Positions 33,822-44,125 are shown, numbered from the stretch's first letter. The stretch: 64,000 nt of DNA from Streptomyces bikiniensis (GCA_000716465.1 JNWL01000024.1:1-64000); one strand, 5' to 3'. Notes: a model not told the origin generated them from the letters alone. Numbers and translations are program-made.

Positions 33822-35560
33822 GCAGAGTCGCACTGCCGGTCGCCGACACGGCGGAAGTGCGCGCGCACGCCCGCGTCCTGGCGCGCGGCCATCGCCGCGA
33901 CCTCACCTGGCTCCTGTCCCTGCACGGACTGGCCGCGGTGTGCGGGCTGGTCGCGCCCTGGCTGATCGGCCGGCTCATCGACGAGGTGGCCGAAGGAACC
34001 ACGAGCGGCGCCGTCGACCTGCTCGCCCTCGGCCTGCTGGCCTCCCTGGTCGGCCAGGCCGTGCTCACCTACGCCGCGGTCCAGCGGTCCTGCCGGTTCG
34101 GCGAGAAGATCACCGCGGAGGTGCGGGAGGACTTCGTCGACCGGGTGGTGACGCTGCCGCTGTCCACCGTGGAGGACGCCGAGCCCGGCGATCTGATCAC
34201 CCGTGCCTCACGCGACACCGACGCCCTCACCAACACCGTCCGCTACGCCGCGCCCGAGACCCTGATCGCCACGCTCACCTGCCTGTTCACCTTCGGCGCC
34301 CTGCTGCTCGTCGGCCCGCTCACCGCGCTGCCCAGCCTGCTCGTCGTCCCCCTGCTGTGGGCCGGCACCCGCTGGTACCTGCGCCGCTCCGGCGTGGCGT
34401 ACCGCCGGCGCGCCGCCGGTTACGTGGCACTCGGCGACACCCTTGCCGAGACCGTGCCCGGCGCCCGCACCGCGGAGGCGTTCGGCCTCCGGGACCGGCG
34501 CCGCCGGGCGCTCGACCACGACCTGGGGGAGGCGTACCGCGCCGAGCACCGCACGATGTGGTTGCGCAGCTCCTGGTACCTGACGGTGGAGCTCAGCTAC
34601 GCCGTCCCCCTGGTGGCCACGCTCGCCGTCGGCGGAGTGCTCTACACCGGCGGACTCGCCTCGCTGGGCCAGGTGGTCGCCGCCACCCTCTACGTACGAC
34701 AGCTGATCTTTCCCCTGGACGACGTCCTGAGCTGGATGGACGAGCTCCAGATCGGTTCGGCCTCGCTGGCCCGGGTACTCGGCGTCAGCAAGCTGCCGGC
34801 GGACCGCGAGCCGACCGGCGCCCGGCCCTGCGGCCGGGACCTCAGCGTCCGGAACGTCAGCTTCTCCTACGTGCCGGGACGCACCGTCCTGCACGGTGTC
34901 GACCTGGACCTGGCGCCGGGCGAAAGACTCGCCGTCGTCGGTCCCTCCGGCTCCGGAAAGTCCACCCTCGGCAAACTGTTCGCGGGCATCTACCACCCCG
35001 GTTCCGGCACCGTCCGGGTCGGGGGCGTCCCCCTGGTCGAGCTGAGCACCGCGGAGCTGCGCCGCCGCATCGCCCTGGTCACCCAGGAGCACCACATCTT
35101 CCGCGGCACTCTGCGCGAGAACCTCACCCTCGCCCGGCCGGGCGCCGACGACGCCGAGGCGCGCCGCGCCCTGGAGGTGGTCGGAGCCGGCGACTGGGCG
35201 GCGGCGCTCCCGAGCGGCCTGGACACCCCGGTCGGCTCCACCGGGCACCCGCTCACCGCCGCACAGGCCCAACAGGTCGCCCTGGCCCGGCTGGTGCTCG
35301 CCGACCCGCACACCCTGGTGCTCGACGAGGCCACCGCGCTGCTCGACCCGGCCACGGCACGGCACGCCGAGAGGGCCCTGGCCGCCGTGCTGGGGGACCG
35401 GACCGTCATCGCCATCGCGCACCGACTGCACACCGCCGAGGACGCCGACCGGATCGCCGTCGTCGAGAAGGGCCGCGTCACCGAACTGGGCAGCCACCAC
35501 GCTCTGCTGGCCGCCGACGGCGCCTATGCCGCCCTGTGGCGCGCCTGGCACGGCGAATGA
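33818..35560 (+). CDS. strW: ABC exporter half-transporter, partner of StrV
   Basis: A 580-residue exporter half with about six N-terminal helices and an ATPase domain having a normal Walker A (GPSGSGKST), Q-loop (VTQEHHIF), Walker B with catalytic Glu (TLVLDEAT) and switch His (AIAHRL). Its signature is degenerate: LTAAQAQQVALARL instead of LSGGQ. Combined with StrV's intact signature it forms one consensus ATP site, while StrV's broken Walker motifs face this broken signature. It is translationally coupled to strV. Product export is inferred from cluster position. Confidence 0.88.
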   Translation: MSRVALPVADTAEVRAHARVLARGHRRDLTWLLSLHGLAAVCGLVAPWLIGRLIDEVAEGTTSGAVDLLALGLLASLVGQAVLTYAAVQRSCRFGEKITAEVREDFVDRVVTLPLSTVEDAEPGDLITRASRDTDALTNTVRYAAPETLIATLTCLFTFGALLLVGPLTALPSLLVVPLLWAGTRWYLRRSGVAYRRRAAGYVALGDTLAETVPGARTAEAFGLRDRRRRALDHDLGEAYRAEHRTMWLRSSWYLTVELSYAVPLVATLAVGGVLYTGGLASLGQVVAATLYVRQLIFPLDDVLSWMDELQIGSASLARVLGVSKLPADREPTGARPCGRDLSVRNVSFSYVPGRTVLHGVDLDLAPGERLAVVGPSGSGKSTLGKLFAGIYHPGSGTVRVGGVPLVELSTAELRRRIALVTQEHHIFRGTLRENLTLARPGADDAEARRALEVVGAGDWAAALPSGLDTPVGSTGHPLTAAQAQQVALARLVLADPHTLVLDEATALLDPATARHAERALAAVLGDRTVIAIAHRLHTAEDADRIAVVEKGRVTELGSHHALLAADGAYAALWRAWHGE

Positions 35561-35591
35561 AATCGATCCGCCCGCACGGCCATTGAAATCA

Positions 35592-35621
35592 TTGCGGCAC
35601 ACGCGGCTGCGGTCCTAGCCT
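35592..35621 (+). promoter_or_regulatory. stsG promoter, leaderless transcript expected
   Basis: TTGCGG (35592-35597) and TAGCCT (35616-35621) with an 18-base spacer; the ATG of stsG follows the -10 after 7 bases, and there is no ribosome-binding site. The same TAGCCT hexamer precedes strN, strB1 and the strU leader frame. Confidence 0.55.
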
Positions 35622-35628
35622 GAGCGAT

Positions 35629-36390
35629 ATGAATCCAAGGAAGCCGCACGTCGATTGGGACAGCCTTTTCGGCGACGATTACGATTACTTCGACCTTCCC
35701 GACCTCACTCCGGAGCTGAGCGGGACCGAGGCGTCGAGCATGGTCGAACTCGGTGGATTCCAGCCGGGATCGCGTCTTCTGGACGCGCCGTGCGGACACG
35801 GCCGGCACGCCAACGTACTGGCCTCGCGGGGCTTCCGGGTGGTCGGTGTCGACCGCGACGAACGATTTCTCCAGATGGCCCGCGACGAGAGCGAGAAAAT
35901 GGGGGTCGAGGTCGATTACCGGCACGTCGACCTGCGCGAGATGTCCTTCGAGGAAGAATTCGACGCCGCCGTTTCCTGGTACAGTTCCTTCGGCTACTTC
36001 GACGACGAGACGGACCGGGACATCCTCCGGCGCTACCGTCGCGCACTCCGGCCCGGCGGCCGTTTCCTGCTCGACATGCATTCCCCGTACCGACACATCC
36101 CGAGCGTGCTGGCCAACCACGACATGCACGTCGACGTCCTGCGCCGCGGACAGGACCTCGCGGTCGACATCCAGGAACTGGACGCCGAGGCGAGCCGCTA
36201 CTACGCGGAGAAGATCACCATCCGGGACGGGAAGGTGGAGCGGGCCCGCTACAGCGTCCGCATGTTCACGGCCCCCGAGATCCTGGAGTGGTTCCGTACC
36301 GCCGGCTTCTCCCACGCACGCGTCATGAACGAGACGGGCGGCCCCTTCACCGTCAGCAGCCGCCGCCTGGTGGTGCTCGGCACCGCCTGA
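35629..36390 (+). CDS. stsG: SAM-dependent methyltransferase, StsG-like
   Basis: A 253-residue class I methyltransferase with the SAM-binding motif LLDAPCGHGRHANVLA, the acidic strand end VVGVDRDE and VDLREMSFEEEFDAAVSWYS. In streptomycin clusters StsG is the only methyltransferase and is assigned to N-methylation of the L-glucosamine moiety; that substrate is inferred. It is the first gene of stsGFED, with a leaderless-type promoter directly in front. The spacing to the next gene, stsF, is 131 bases. Confidence 0.82.
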   Translation: MNPRKPHVDWDSLFGDDYDYFDLPDLTPELSGTEASSMVELGGFQPGSRLLDAPCGHGRHANVLASRGFRVVGVDRDERFLQMARDESEKMGVEVDYRHVDLREMSFEEEFDAAVSWYSSFGYFDDETDRDILRRYRRALRPGGRFLLDMHSPYRHIPSVLANHDMHVDVLRRGQDLAVDIQELDAEASRYYAEKITIRDGKVERARYSVRMFTAPEILEWFRTAGFSHARVMNETGGPFTVSSRRLVVLGTA

Positions 36391-36521
36391 GCCCGCCCCG
36401 CCCCACCCTCCTGCCTCGTCCCGGCCCGGCGCGCGGACCACCCGCTCCGGCGGGCGCCGCGCGCGCCGAGCCGCTTCCCGAGACGACCCACCGTGACCGC
36501 CATTCGCAAAAGAGGGTTCCC

Positions 36522-37231
<710 letters not shown>

Positions 37232-37232
<1 letters not shown>

Positions 37233-38224
37233 TGACCGGCGTCACGACCGCCGCCGAGCGCGCGGCGCGCGCCGCGGAGGTCGCCGCCGTGGCCGAGGAG
37301 GTCTTCCGGAGCCAGGGGGTGGACTTCCGGTCCGCCCGCCGCACGTCCGGCCGGACCAACGCCACCTGGCTCGGCGGCGGGCTCGCCGTACGGGTCGCGG
37401 GATCCAGTGCGGCCCGGGACCTGGTGCGCGAGACGCGGTTGGCCGCCCTGCTGCCCCCCGAAGTGGGCTATCCGGCGGTCCTCGCGTCCGGCACGACCCG
37501 CGGCTTCGAGTGGGTGGTCACCCGGGAGATCGAAGCCGTCTGCCTGGACGACGCCTGGGCCGGCCTGGACGGGCAGCGGCGCGCGGCCGCGACACGGCGG
37601 TTGTGGGAGCGGGCCCGGGCGGCCCACCGGGTCGACCCGGCGGCCGCCGCGCCCCTGGCCCGCTCCCACAACCCTTTCTACGCGCGGTCCCCGGACGAGG
37701 CCGACGCCGCCCTCGGGCGGCTGCACGCCGCGGGAGTGCTCACGGCCGGGGAGCGGAGGCGGCTGTCCGCCGCCCTGGAGCGGCACTGGGCGGCCCTGCC
37801 CGCGGCCGCCCCTGTGCTCAACCACGGCGACCTCTCCCCGGTGAACGCCCTGTGGGACGGCACCGACGTGGTGTCCCTGCTGGACTTCGAGTTCGCGGTC
37901 CTCGCCCCCGTGCACCTGGACCTCAACGAACTGGTCAAGACGGCCTTCGCGCCCCCGGCGCCGGGCACCGGGACCACGGAGGGGGAACGCGCCGACCGCG
38001 GGCTGCTCCAGGAGACGGTGGCCGAACTGGCCGCCCCGTTCCTGCGCACCGACGCCGACGCCGCCCTGCTGATCGGCCACTCGATCCAGCTGGAGACCTG
38101 GGGCCTGGAGCGCGAGCTGGCCAAGCCCCGCCGCAAGGACCACCGGGACTGGGAGCCGTACCGGATGCTCGTCGCCTGTGCGCGCGGCGACGGCGGCTAC
38201 TACGAGCCCCTGCTGGGGCGTTGA
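37232..38224 (+). CDS. stsE: Phosphotransferase of the aminoglycoside kinase fold, StsE-like
   Basis: A 330-residue kinase with APH-type motifs: the nucleotide-loop region GRTNATWLGGGLAVRV, the catalytic loop LNHGDLSPVNALW (Asp as base, Asn as metal ligand) and the metal-binding LLDFEFAVL, with the expected spacing. In streptomycin biosynthesis one or two such kinases (StsE, StrN) phosphorylate scyllo-inosamine and the later aminocyclitol; which one does which is not settled. Its start overlaps the stsF stop, so it is translationally coupled. HAD-type stsD follows after 37 bases. Confidence 0.78.
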
Positions 38225-38261
38225 GTCCGGGGGCCCGAGGGCCCCGGGGAGAGGCGGGACG

Positions 38262-38906
38262 ATGATACGGACGCTGTTCGTGGACGCAGGCGGCGTGCTG
38301 TACAACAACGTCAACGAGGAGACGGACTTCCTCGACCGGGTCGCCGACCGCTACGGCGTGGACCGAGGGGAACTCGCTCGGCGCGTGGAGGAGTCCGCGC
38401 CCCGGTACGAGAGCGGCGCGAGCCACGTGCACCGGGTGATCGCGCGGCTCGTCGCCGGAGGGAGCGGCTCCCGGGCCGGAACGCCCGCGGAGGGACGCTG
38501 GATGGACCGCGCGTACCTCGACAGCGTCCGCCCCCACCGGGACAGCTTCCGCGTCCTGCGGGAACTGCGGGAGCGGCGGCCGGAGGTGCGGCTGGTCCTC
38601 ACCAACAACGAGGCCGAGCACTGGGACCGGCTGAAGGACGAGGCGTACGGGCACTTCGCGCTGTTCGACACGCTGTGCTCCTCCTGGCGCACGGGTCGGG
38701 TGAAACCGGCGCCCTCCTTCTTCACCGAGGCCTTGCGCGCCTGCCGTGCGGCGGCTGCCGAGACCCTGCTCGTCGACGACCGCGCCACGGTGCTGCGGGT
38801 GGGGAACGGACTGGGCATGCGGACCCTGCACGTGTCCGTCCCGGAGGTCTTCGCGGATCGGCTCGGAGCGGCGGTGGGCGGTGACGTGCTGCCGTCCGAG
38901 CCGTGA
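38262..38906 (+). CDS. stsD: HAD-superfamily hydrolase, StsD-like
   Basis: A 214-residue HAD protein: motif I TLFVDAGGVLYNN (nucleophile Asp, with Gly where many have the second Asp, as in the FDxGGVL subgroup), motif II LVLTNNEA, motif III lysine in RVKPAPSFF, motif IV LLVDDRA. It probably dephosphorylates a sugar or cyclitol phosphate of the pathway; the substrate is unknown and the name follows from position after stsE. GGAGAGG precedes the ATG. It ends at a short terminator facing stsA. Confidence 0.68.
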   Translation: MIRTLFVDAGGVLYNNVNEETDFLDRVADRYGVDRGELARRVEESAPRYESGASHVHRVIARLVAGGSGSRAGTPAEGRWMDRAYLDSVRPHRDSFRVLRELRERRPEVRLVLTNNEAEHWDRLKDEAYGHFALFDTLCSSWRTGRVKPAPSFFTEALRACRAAAAETLLVDDRATVLRVGNGLGMRTLHVSVPEVFADRLGAAVGGDVLPSEP

Positions 38907-38926
38907 GGGCCTCCCTCGGGAGGCCC
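38907..38926. terminator. Terminator between convergent stsD and stsA
   Basis: GGGCCTCCC-TC-GGGAGGCCC, a perfect 9-bp stem immediately after the stsD stop. Confidence 0.5.
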
Positions 38927-38940
38927 CGGTGGGGCCGGCT

Positions 38941-40215
38941 TCAGCGGGAGATGTCCCGGACGTTGTCCAGTACCTTCCGGAACGCCCGTGCGATGTCGTC
39001 GATGGCGTCGAGCGGGGCGAGGAGCACCTCGTGGCCGAAGCTCACCACGCTGTCGTGCAGGCGTTTGGCGACCGGAAGGTCGAACCGCGCCGGATTCACC
39101 TGCTCCAGGTAGTGCGCGTCGGTGGCGAACCGCCGGCGCGAGGCCGGCCGGTGCAGCGGGTTGTCGTTCAGGGGCCGGTGCGTCCGCATCACGGCGAAGC
39201 CCAGCTCGGCGGTGAGTGCGCCGGCTATCCGGTCCACCGGCGCCACGGCCAGCACTTCGTCGGGCAGCCGCACCATGAAGCGGTAGTAGGCGCGGCCGGT
39301 GGTCCCGGGGGAGGTCTCCTGGACCGTCAGGCCCATCTCGTCCAGGCGGCTCTCGAGATGCTCCGCGGCCCGTATCCGATGGGTGTTCTGCCCGTCCAGC
39401 AGGGCCAGTTGGTCCAGCAGCACCGCCGCGTGGAACTCCGACAGGCAGGCGTTGCTGCCCATCAGCCGGCCGGTCTCCTCCAGCTCCATCTCGCCCACCC
39501 CGACCGGTTCGGGCCGCAGCACCCGCCCGTCCGCGCGCAGGTGCTCCGCCCGGTTCGCGACGTCCGCGTCGTCGGTCACCAGTGCGCCGCCCTCGCCGCA
39601 GGTCAGCAGCTTGCTGCCCTGCATGCTGAAGACCCCCGCGGTGCCGAACGCGCCCACGGGCCAGTCACCGTAGCTGGCGCCGTGCGCGTGCGCGCAGTCC
39701 TCGATCAGCGGCAGGCCGTGCCGCTGGGCGATGTCGATGAGCGAGTCCAGATCGGCCACGGCCGAGTAGGCGTGCACCACGGTGATGGCCCTGGTCCGCC
39801 CGGTGATCGCCGCCTCCACGGCCGCCGGGTCCAGGCAGTACGTCTGCGGGTCGACGTCCACCAGCACGGGAACGGCGTTGATGCCCAGCACGGCCGACGC
39901 CGACGCCACCCACGTGAGGCCGGGCACGATCACCTCGTCGCCGGCGCCGACTCCGCACGCCTCCAGGGCGATGGCCAGCGCGGCGGTTCCGGTGGCCACC
40001 GGCACGCACAACGCCGAACGGCAGTAGTTCGCGAAAGCCTCCGCGAATTGCCGTTCGTAGGATTGCCGGCCCTGATAGGCGCAGCTGATGGTCCAGCGCC
40101 CGCTCGTCAATACGTCTTCGAGACTTTTCAGAGCCCGCTCGCCGGGCTGTGGCCAACGCGGCCACTCCCGGTCCGTGAGACGCGGTCCACCGGCGATAGC
40201 CAATGCATTTGCCAT
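38941..40215 (-). CDS. stsA: DegT/DnrJ/EryC1-family aminotransferase, StsA-like
   Basis: A 424-residue PLP-dependent sugar/cyclitol aminotransferase. Visible are GTAALAIALEACGVGAGDEV, LIEDCAHAHGASY (Asp for the pyridine nitrogen) and the Schiff-base lysine in FSMQGSKLLTCGEGGALV. It is one of three aminotransferases in the locus (with StsC and StrS). Because those two fit the streptidine branch, StsA is usually given to amination of the L-glucosamine precursor; this is inference. The ATG at 40215 follows GAGGGC. It diverges from stsB with a StrR site between them. Confidence 0.82.
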   Translation of the reverse strand: MANALAIAGGPRLTDREWPRWPQPGERALKSLEDVLTSGRWTISCAYQGRQSYERQFAEAFANYCRSALCVPVATGTAALAIALEACGVGAGDEVIVPGLTWVASASAVLGINAVPVLVDVDPQTYCLDPAAVEAAITGRTRAITVVHAYSAVADLDSLIDIAQRHGLPLIEDCAHAHGASYGDWPVGAFGTAGVFSMQGSKLLTCGEGGALVTDDADVANRAEHLRADGRVLRPEPVGVGEMELEETGRLMGSNACLSEFHAAVLLDQLALLDGQNTHRIRAAEHLESRLDEMGLTVQETSPGTTGRAYYRFMVRLPDEVLAVAPVDRIAGALTAELGFAVMRTHRPLNDNPLHRPASRRRFATDAHYLEQVNPARFDLPVAKRLHDSVVSFGHEVLLAPLDAIDDIARAFRKVLDNVRDISR

Positions 40216-40327
40216 GCTTGCCCTCGCTTTCGAGAATTCGACGGATGGGGAGAGAAATTTACGCACCTCCGTCCGCCGTACGCCACAGTGGGGAGACTGC
40301 CTCCGAACGGTCCCACACCCCCGTCCC

Positions 40328-40356
40328 GTTCGACTGAGGAAAGCGAGCACTCGAAC
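40328..40356. promoter_or_regulatory. StrR-binding palindrome between stsA and stsB
   Basis: GTTCGACTG, 11 bases, CACTCGAAC: one mismatch from the StrR consensus. It lies 93 bases before the stsB start and 113 bases before that of stsA, and can serve both divergent genes. Confidence 0.88.
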
Positions 40357-40448
40357 GTATCGGTACGCTGCGGCTGGCCGGACGGCTGAATACCCGGTCA
40401 GCTCTTCGCGACCAAAGGCGGGGAAAGCATCAGGTGGAGGAGTCAGAG

Positions 40449-41981
40449 ATGTCCGGTAATCCCCGGAAGCGGTACGACGGCACCGGCACCGGCACCCACC
40501 GGGCGGGCGGGGCGTCCTCCTCCGGCCCCGTTCCCCGGCACGCCCGGACCGTGATCGTCGGCGGCGGACTCGCGGGCGTCGAACTCGCCACCGCGCTGGC
40601 CGGCCACGGTGCCGAGGACGTCCTGTTGCTGGAGGCGGGGCCCGGCGAGGACTTGGCCCACATTCACATGACGCACTCCCAGACGCACGCCACCGAGCTG
40701 GTGTTCGCTCCGGAGCGCGACCCCCACTTCCACCGGTCGTGGCGGTCCGAGGCGCCCCCGCACTACACCGGCATCTCCGGGCTCCGCCGCAGGCTGGGCG
40801 GCCGTTCCCTGTACTGGCACGGCGTGGTGCTGCCCCTGGAGGACTGGGCCCTGCACCCGTCGGACTGGCCCGCCGAGGTCGTCACCGCCCTGACCGCCGG
40901 CACCGCCGGCGAGCCCTCCTGGTACGACCGGGTCACCGCGGACCTGACCGCGTGGAGCGGCGGCCGGCTGTGGGACGCCGCGCAACCCGGCTGCGCCGTG
41001 TTCGGCGGCCAGGAGTTCCTCCCGCTGCCCCGCGCCTGCCGGCGCCTGCCCGGCACCGACCGCTGGGAGGCGTACACCGCGCTCGACGCCTGGCGCGGAC
41101 CCGACGGCCGGCCGGCCCCGCCCCCCGGTGTCTCGGTCCGCTGCGACACGGAGGTGCTCGCGGTGGACGTGCGCGCCGGACGGGCCCGGGGCGTCCTGGT
41201 GCGCGCCGCCGACGGGACCACGGCCACGGTCGCCGCGGACACCGTGGTGCTGTGCGCGGCCACCGTGGAGAGCACCCGGCTCGCCGCGCACGCCCTCGCC
41301 ACCGCGGGTGCCCTGCGCACCCCGCGGCTCGGCGGCCTGGCCGACCACCTCGTGCAGGGCTTCACGGTCCGGCTGCCGGCCGGCCCGCTGCCCGTGCCCG
41401 GCTCGTACCACGTGCCGAGCGACCCGGCGCTCCGCTCCTACCTGCGGATGGACGTGCACCCCGACGGACCCGGTCGGGCGCTCCTGGACGTACGGATCAC
41501 CGGGGAGCAGCTGCCCAACCAGGAGAGCGTCGTGGAGTGCCGGCCCTCCGGGGGCGCCTCGTGGCGGGCGCACGTCCGGACCGCGCTGTTGCCCGAGGAC
41601 CGCAAGGTGATCGGCGCGCAGCGCGACCTGCTGCGCGACTTCTGGACGACGGTCGCCCGTGAACTGGGCCTGCCCGCGGCCCCGTTGGTGTTCACCGACT
41701 TCGGCGACGCCGACCGCGACAACACCCGGGTGCTGCCCGACCGGACCCGGAGCCAGCCGGAGAGCCGGCCCGAGACGTGGACGAGCCTGCTCGGCACCGA
41801 GGACCACGAGGGCGGCAGCCTGCCGCTCGGCCGGCTGCTCGACGCCGACCACGCCTTCCCCGCGCTGCCCGGCCTCCACGCCGCCGGCCCGGCCGTCTTT
41901 CCCCGGCTGGGCGCCGCCAACCCGTCCCTGACCACCATCGCGCTCTCCCGCCGGCTCGCCGGACTGCTCGCCGGCGCCTGA
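40449..41981 (+). CDS. stsB: GMC-type FAD-dependent oxidoreductase, StsB-like
   Basis: A 510-residue flavoprotein. The N-terminal FAD fold has TVIVGGGLAGVELATALAGH and LLLEAGP; the C-terminus has HAAGPAVFPRLGAANPSLTT, the GMC-family end. GMC enzymes oxidise alcohols. In streptomycin clusters StsB is one candidate (with StrI) for oxidising a cyclitol hydroxyl to the ketone that is then aminated. The ATG at 40449 is chosen over the GTG at 40434 because GGTGGAGGAG precedes it. stsC follows after 90 bases on the same strand. Confidence 0.78.
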   Translation: MSGNPRKRYDGTGTGTHRAGGASSSGPVPRHARTVIVGGGLAGVELATALAGHGAEDVLLLEAGPGEDLAHIHMTHSQTHATELVFAPERDPHFHRSWRSEAPPHYTGISGLRRRLGGRSLYWHGVVLPLEDWALHPSDWPAEVVTALTAGTAGEPSWYDRVTADLTAWSGGRLWDAAQPGCAVFGGQEFLPLPRACRRLPGTDRWEAYTALDAWRGPDGRPAPPPGVSVRCDTEVLAVDVRAGRARGVLVRAADGTTATVAADTVVLCAATVESTRLAAHALATAGALRTPRLGGLADHLVQGFTVRLPAGPLPVPGSYHVPSDPALRSYLRMDVHPDGPGRALLDVRITGEQLPNQESVVECRPSGGASWRAHVRTALLPEDRKVIGAQRDLLRDFWTTVARELGLPAAPLVFTDFGDADRDNTRVLPDRTRSQPESRPETWTSLLGTEDHEGGSLPLGRLLDADHAFPALPGLHAAGPAVFPRLGAANPSLTTIALSRRLAGLLAGA

Positions 41982-42071
41982 CGCCCCTCCGCGCCCGCCC
42001 GACGGCCCGCCCCGCACCGCCGTCCGCGCGACACTCCCCGAGACCACCGATCCCACCCAGGAGGTACCACC

Positions 42072-43307
42072 GTGCCGGGACCCGGATACCGTTTCTTCGG
42101 CGACGAGGAACGCGCCAACGTCATGGCCGTGCTCGACCGCTGGTACGCCGACCGCGAGGCGTTCGACGACCCCGGCGAGAGGGAGTGGGTCCGCCGCTTC
42201 GAACAGGCGGCGGCCGAACGGTTCGGCGCCGCCCACTGCCTCGGCGTCAACAGCGGCACCTCCGCGCTGGTCGCCGCCCTCGTGGGACTCGGCGTCGGAC
42301 CCGGCGACGAGGTCGTCGTGCCCGGCTACATGTTCGTCGCCTCGATCGCCGCCGTGCTGCACTGCGGCGCCGACGTGGTGCTCGCCGAGGTCGACGAGTC
42401 GCTCACCCTCGATCCGGCCGACGTGCGCGCCAGGATCACCCCCCGCACCCGGGCGATCATGCCCGTGCACATGCTGGGCGCGCCCTCGGACATGGCCGCG
42501 CTGCGCGCCCTCGCCGACGAGCACGGACTGCACCTCCTGGAGGACTGCGCGCAGAGCGCGGGCGGTACCTACCGCGGCCGTCCGCTCGGCACCCTGGGGG
42601 ACGTCGGCACCTTCTCCCTCAATCACTACAAGGTGATCACCTCGCTGCAGGGCGGATTCCTGCTCACCGACGACCCCGCGGTCTTCCAGCGGGCCTACTC
42701 CTTCCACGACCAGGGCTGGTTCCCCTACCGCCGGGACCACGGGGAGGGCGACCTGCTGCTCGGCATGAACCTGGGACTCGGCGAACTGCACGCCGCCGTG
42801 GCGCTCGCCCAGCTCGACAAGCTGGACCTGATCCTCGACCGCGTGCGGGACGTGAAGCGCCGGCTGACCGAGGCGATCGGCGAACTGCCCGGAGTGCGAC
42901 CGAGGACCTCCCACGATCCGGCGGGGGAGTGCGGCACGACCGCCGTGTACGTCTTCGACGACGCCGCGCACGCGCAGGACGTGGCGGACCGGCTGCGCAC
43001 CCGGACGCTCCTGGACTCGCCGACGCACTACTACGGCGGGCTGCCCGCGCTCACCGCGTTCGGCCGCGGCGACCGTTCCGTCGTGCCGTCCCGCGCCCCC
43101 GGGGGACGTCCGGCCGCGCACCCCTTCGAAGCCGGTGCGCTCCCCCGCACCGACAGCGTCCTCGGCCGCTCCGTCGCCCTCGCCACCGGCGTCTCCGACG
43201 GCTACCTCGGCCCCGGGTTCGGCGTCCACCCCGGATCCTCGCAGGCGGAGATCGACCGCGCGGCGGAGGCGTTCCGCCGCGCGGTCAAGGGCGAGGCCCC
43301 GGCCTGA
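42072..43307 (+). CDS. stsC: L-glutamine:scyllo-inosose aminotransferase
   Basis: A 411-residue DegT-family aminotransferase with GVNSGTSALVAALVGLGVGP, HLLEDCAQSAGGTY and the PLP lysine in FSLNHYKVITSLQGGFL, a near-signature for scyllo-inosose aminotransferases (StsC, BtrR/BtrS relatives). It catalyses the first committed step of streptidine formation, amination of scyllo-inosose to scyllo-inosamine. The start is GTG at 42072 after CCAGGAGG. It converges with strO on a terminator that overlaps both stop codons. Confidence 0.9.
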   Translation: MPGPGYRFFGDEERANVMAVLDRWYADREAFDDPGEREWVRRFEQAAAERFGAAHCLGVNSGTSALVAALVGLGVGPGDEVVVPGYMFVASIAAVLHCGADVVLAEVDESLTLDPADVRARITPRTRAIMPVHMLGAPSDMAALRALADEHGLHLLEDCAQSAGGTYRGRPLGTLGDVGTFSLNHYKVITSLQGGFLLTDDPAVFQRAYSFHDQGWFPYRRDHGEGDLLLGMNLGLGELHAAVALAQLDKLDLILDRVRDVKRRLTEAIGELPGVRPRTSHDPAGECGTTAVYVFDDAAHAQDVADRLRTRTLLDSPTHYYGGLPALTAFGRGDRSVVPSRAPGGRPAAHPFEAGALPRTDSVLGRSVALATGVSDGYLGPGFGVHPGSSQAEIDRAAEAFRRAVKGEAPA

Positions 43308-43343
43308 CCCCGGCCGGTCCGGCGGCCCCGCGGGGGTCAGGCC
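43301..43343. terminator. Terminator overlapping the stops of stsC and strO
   Basis: GGCCTGACCCC (43301-43311) and its complement GGGGTCAGGCC (43333-43343) form an 11-bp stem that includes both TGA stop codons of the convergent genes, with only 29 bases between the coding ends. Confidence 0.6.
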
Positions 43344-44125
43344 GTGCCGCCGGGCCCGGCGGCGTCCCGCACCAGCCCGGTCAGCTCGTCCGCAACGCCC
43401 GGCGCCGCGTACACCAGCCAGCGCCCGTCCAGCCGGCCGCCGCCGCACAGGTCGTCCACGCAGCCGCCGGCCTCCGCCACCAGGAGGGCGGCCGGCGCCC
43501 GGTCCCAGACGTGCCCGCCCTCGTCGACCAGCCCCTCGGCCCGGCCCTCCAGCAGATCGGCGACCAGACACACCGAGGAGTCGATCCACCTCATCCGGTC
43601 GCGCACCGGCTCGACGGGGGAGCCCGGCATGAGGAAGCCGCCCACCCGGGCCGCCGAGAGCGGTCCGGTCGTCTCCGGCACGCGCAGCGGACGCGACGCC
43701 GACAAGGGCCCGCCGCGGGCGGACGCGAACGCGCCGCGGCCGCGCTCCGCCCACCACCGGACGCCCTCGGTCGGACGGCTCAGGACGGCGACCCGGAGCT
43801 CCCCCTCCACCTCCAGGGCCACATGGGTGCCCCAGTCCCGCCGCCCGGCCAGGAAGGGGATCGTGCCGTCGATGGGGTCCAGTATCCAGCGGCGCCGCGA
43901 CCCCGTTCCGAGCGTGCCGCTCTCCTCGCTCAGCACCGCGTCGTCCGGCCGTTCCTCCGCCAGCACCGCCAGCATGGCCTCCTCCACCGCGAGATCGGCC
44001 TCGCTCACCGGGCTGCCGTCCTCCTTGCGCCGTGCGACCGGCCGTCGCCCGAAGAATTCCAGTGCCAATGCGTCCGCCAGATCGGCGAGCCGGTGCGCGA
44101 GCCGTACGTCGCTGTCATTCACCAT
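43337..44125 (-). CDS. strO: Inositol-monophosphatase-family phosphatase
   Basis: A 262-residue protein with the IMPase metal sites: Glu-Glu in VLSEESG, the signature WILDPIDGTIPFLAG (DPIDGT) and the C-terminal VWDRAPAALLVAEAGG. It dephosphorylates an inositol-derived intermediate of streptidine formation, in the accepted scheme after the first amidination. The ATG at 44125 directly follows a TATGGT hexamer by 8 bases, again suggesting a leaderless message. It diverges from strN (123-base gap). Confidence 0.87.
   Translation of the reverse strand: MVNDSDVRLAHRLADLADALALEFFGRRPVARRKEDGSPVSEADLAVEEAMLAVLAEERPDDAVLSEESGTLGTGSRRRWILDPIDGTIPFLAGRRDWGTHVALEVEGELRVAVLSRPTEGVRWWAERGRGAFASARGGPLSASRPLRVPETTGPLSAARVGGFLMPGSPVEPVRDRMRWIDSSVCLVADLLEGRAEGLVDEGGHVWDRAPAALLVAEAGGCVDDLCGGGRLDGRWLVYAAPGVADELTGLVRDAAGPGGTA

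Noticed and set aside
40443..43757. Open frame of 1104 codons on the minus strand across stsB-stsC-strO
   Set aside because: It is the antisense shadow of stsB and stsC in GC-rich DNA: Gly/Arg/Val/His-rich, no start signal, no family, while the opposite strand carries complete enzymes.
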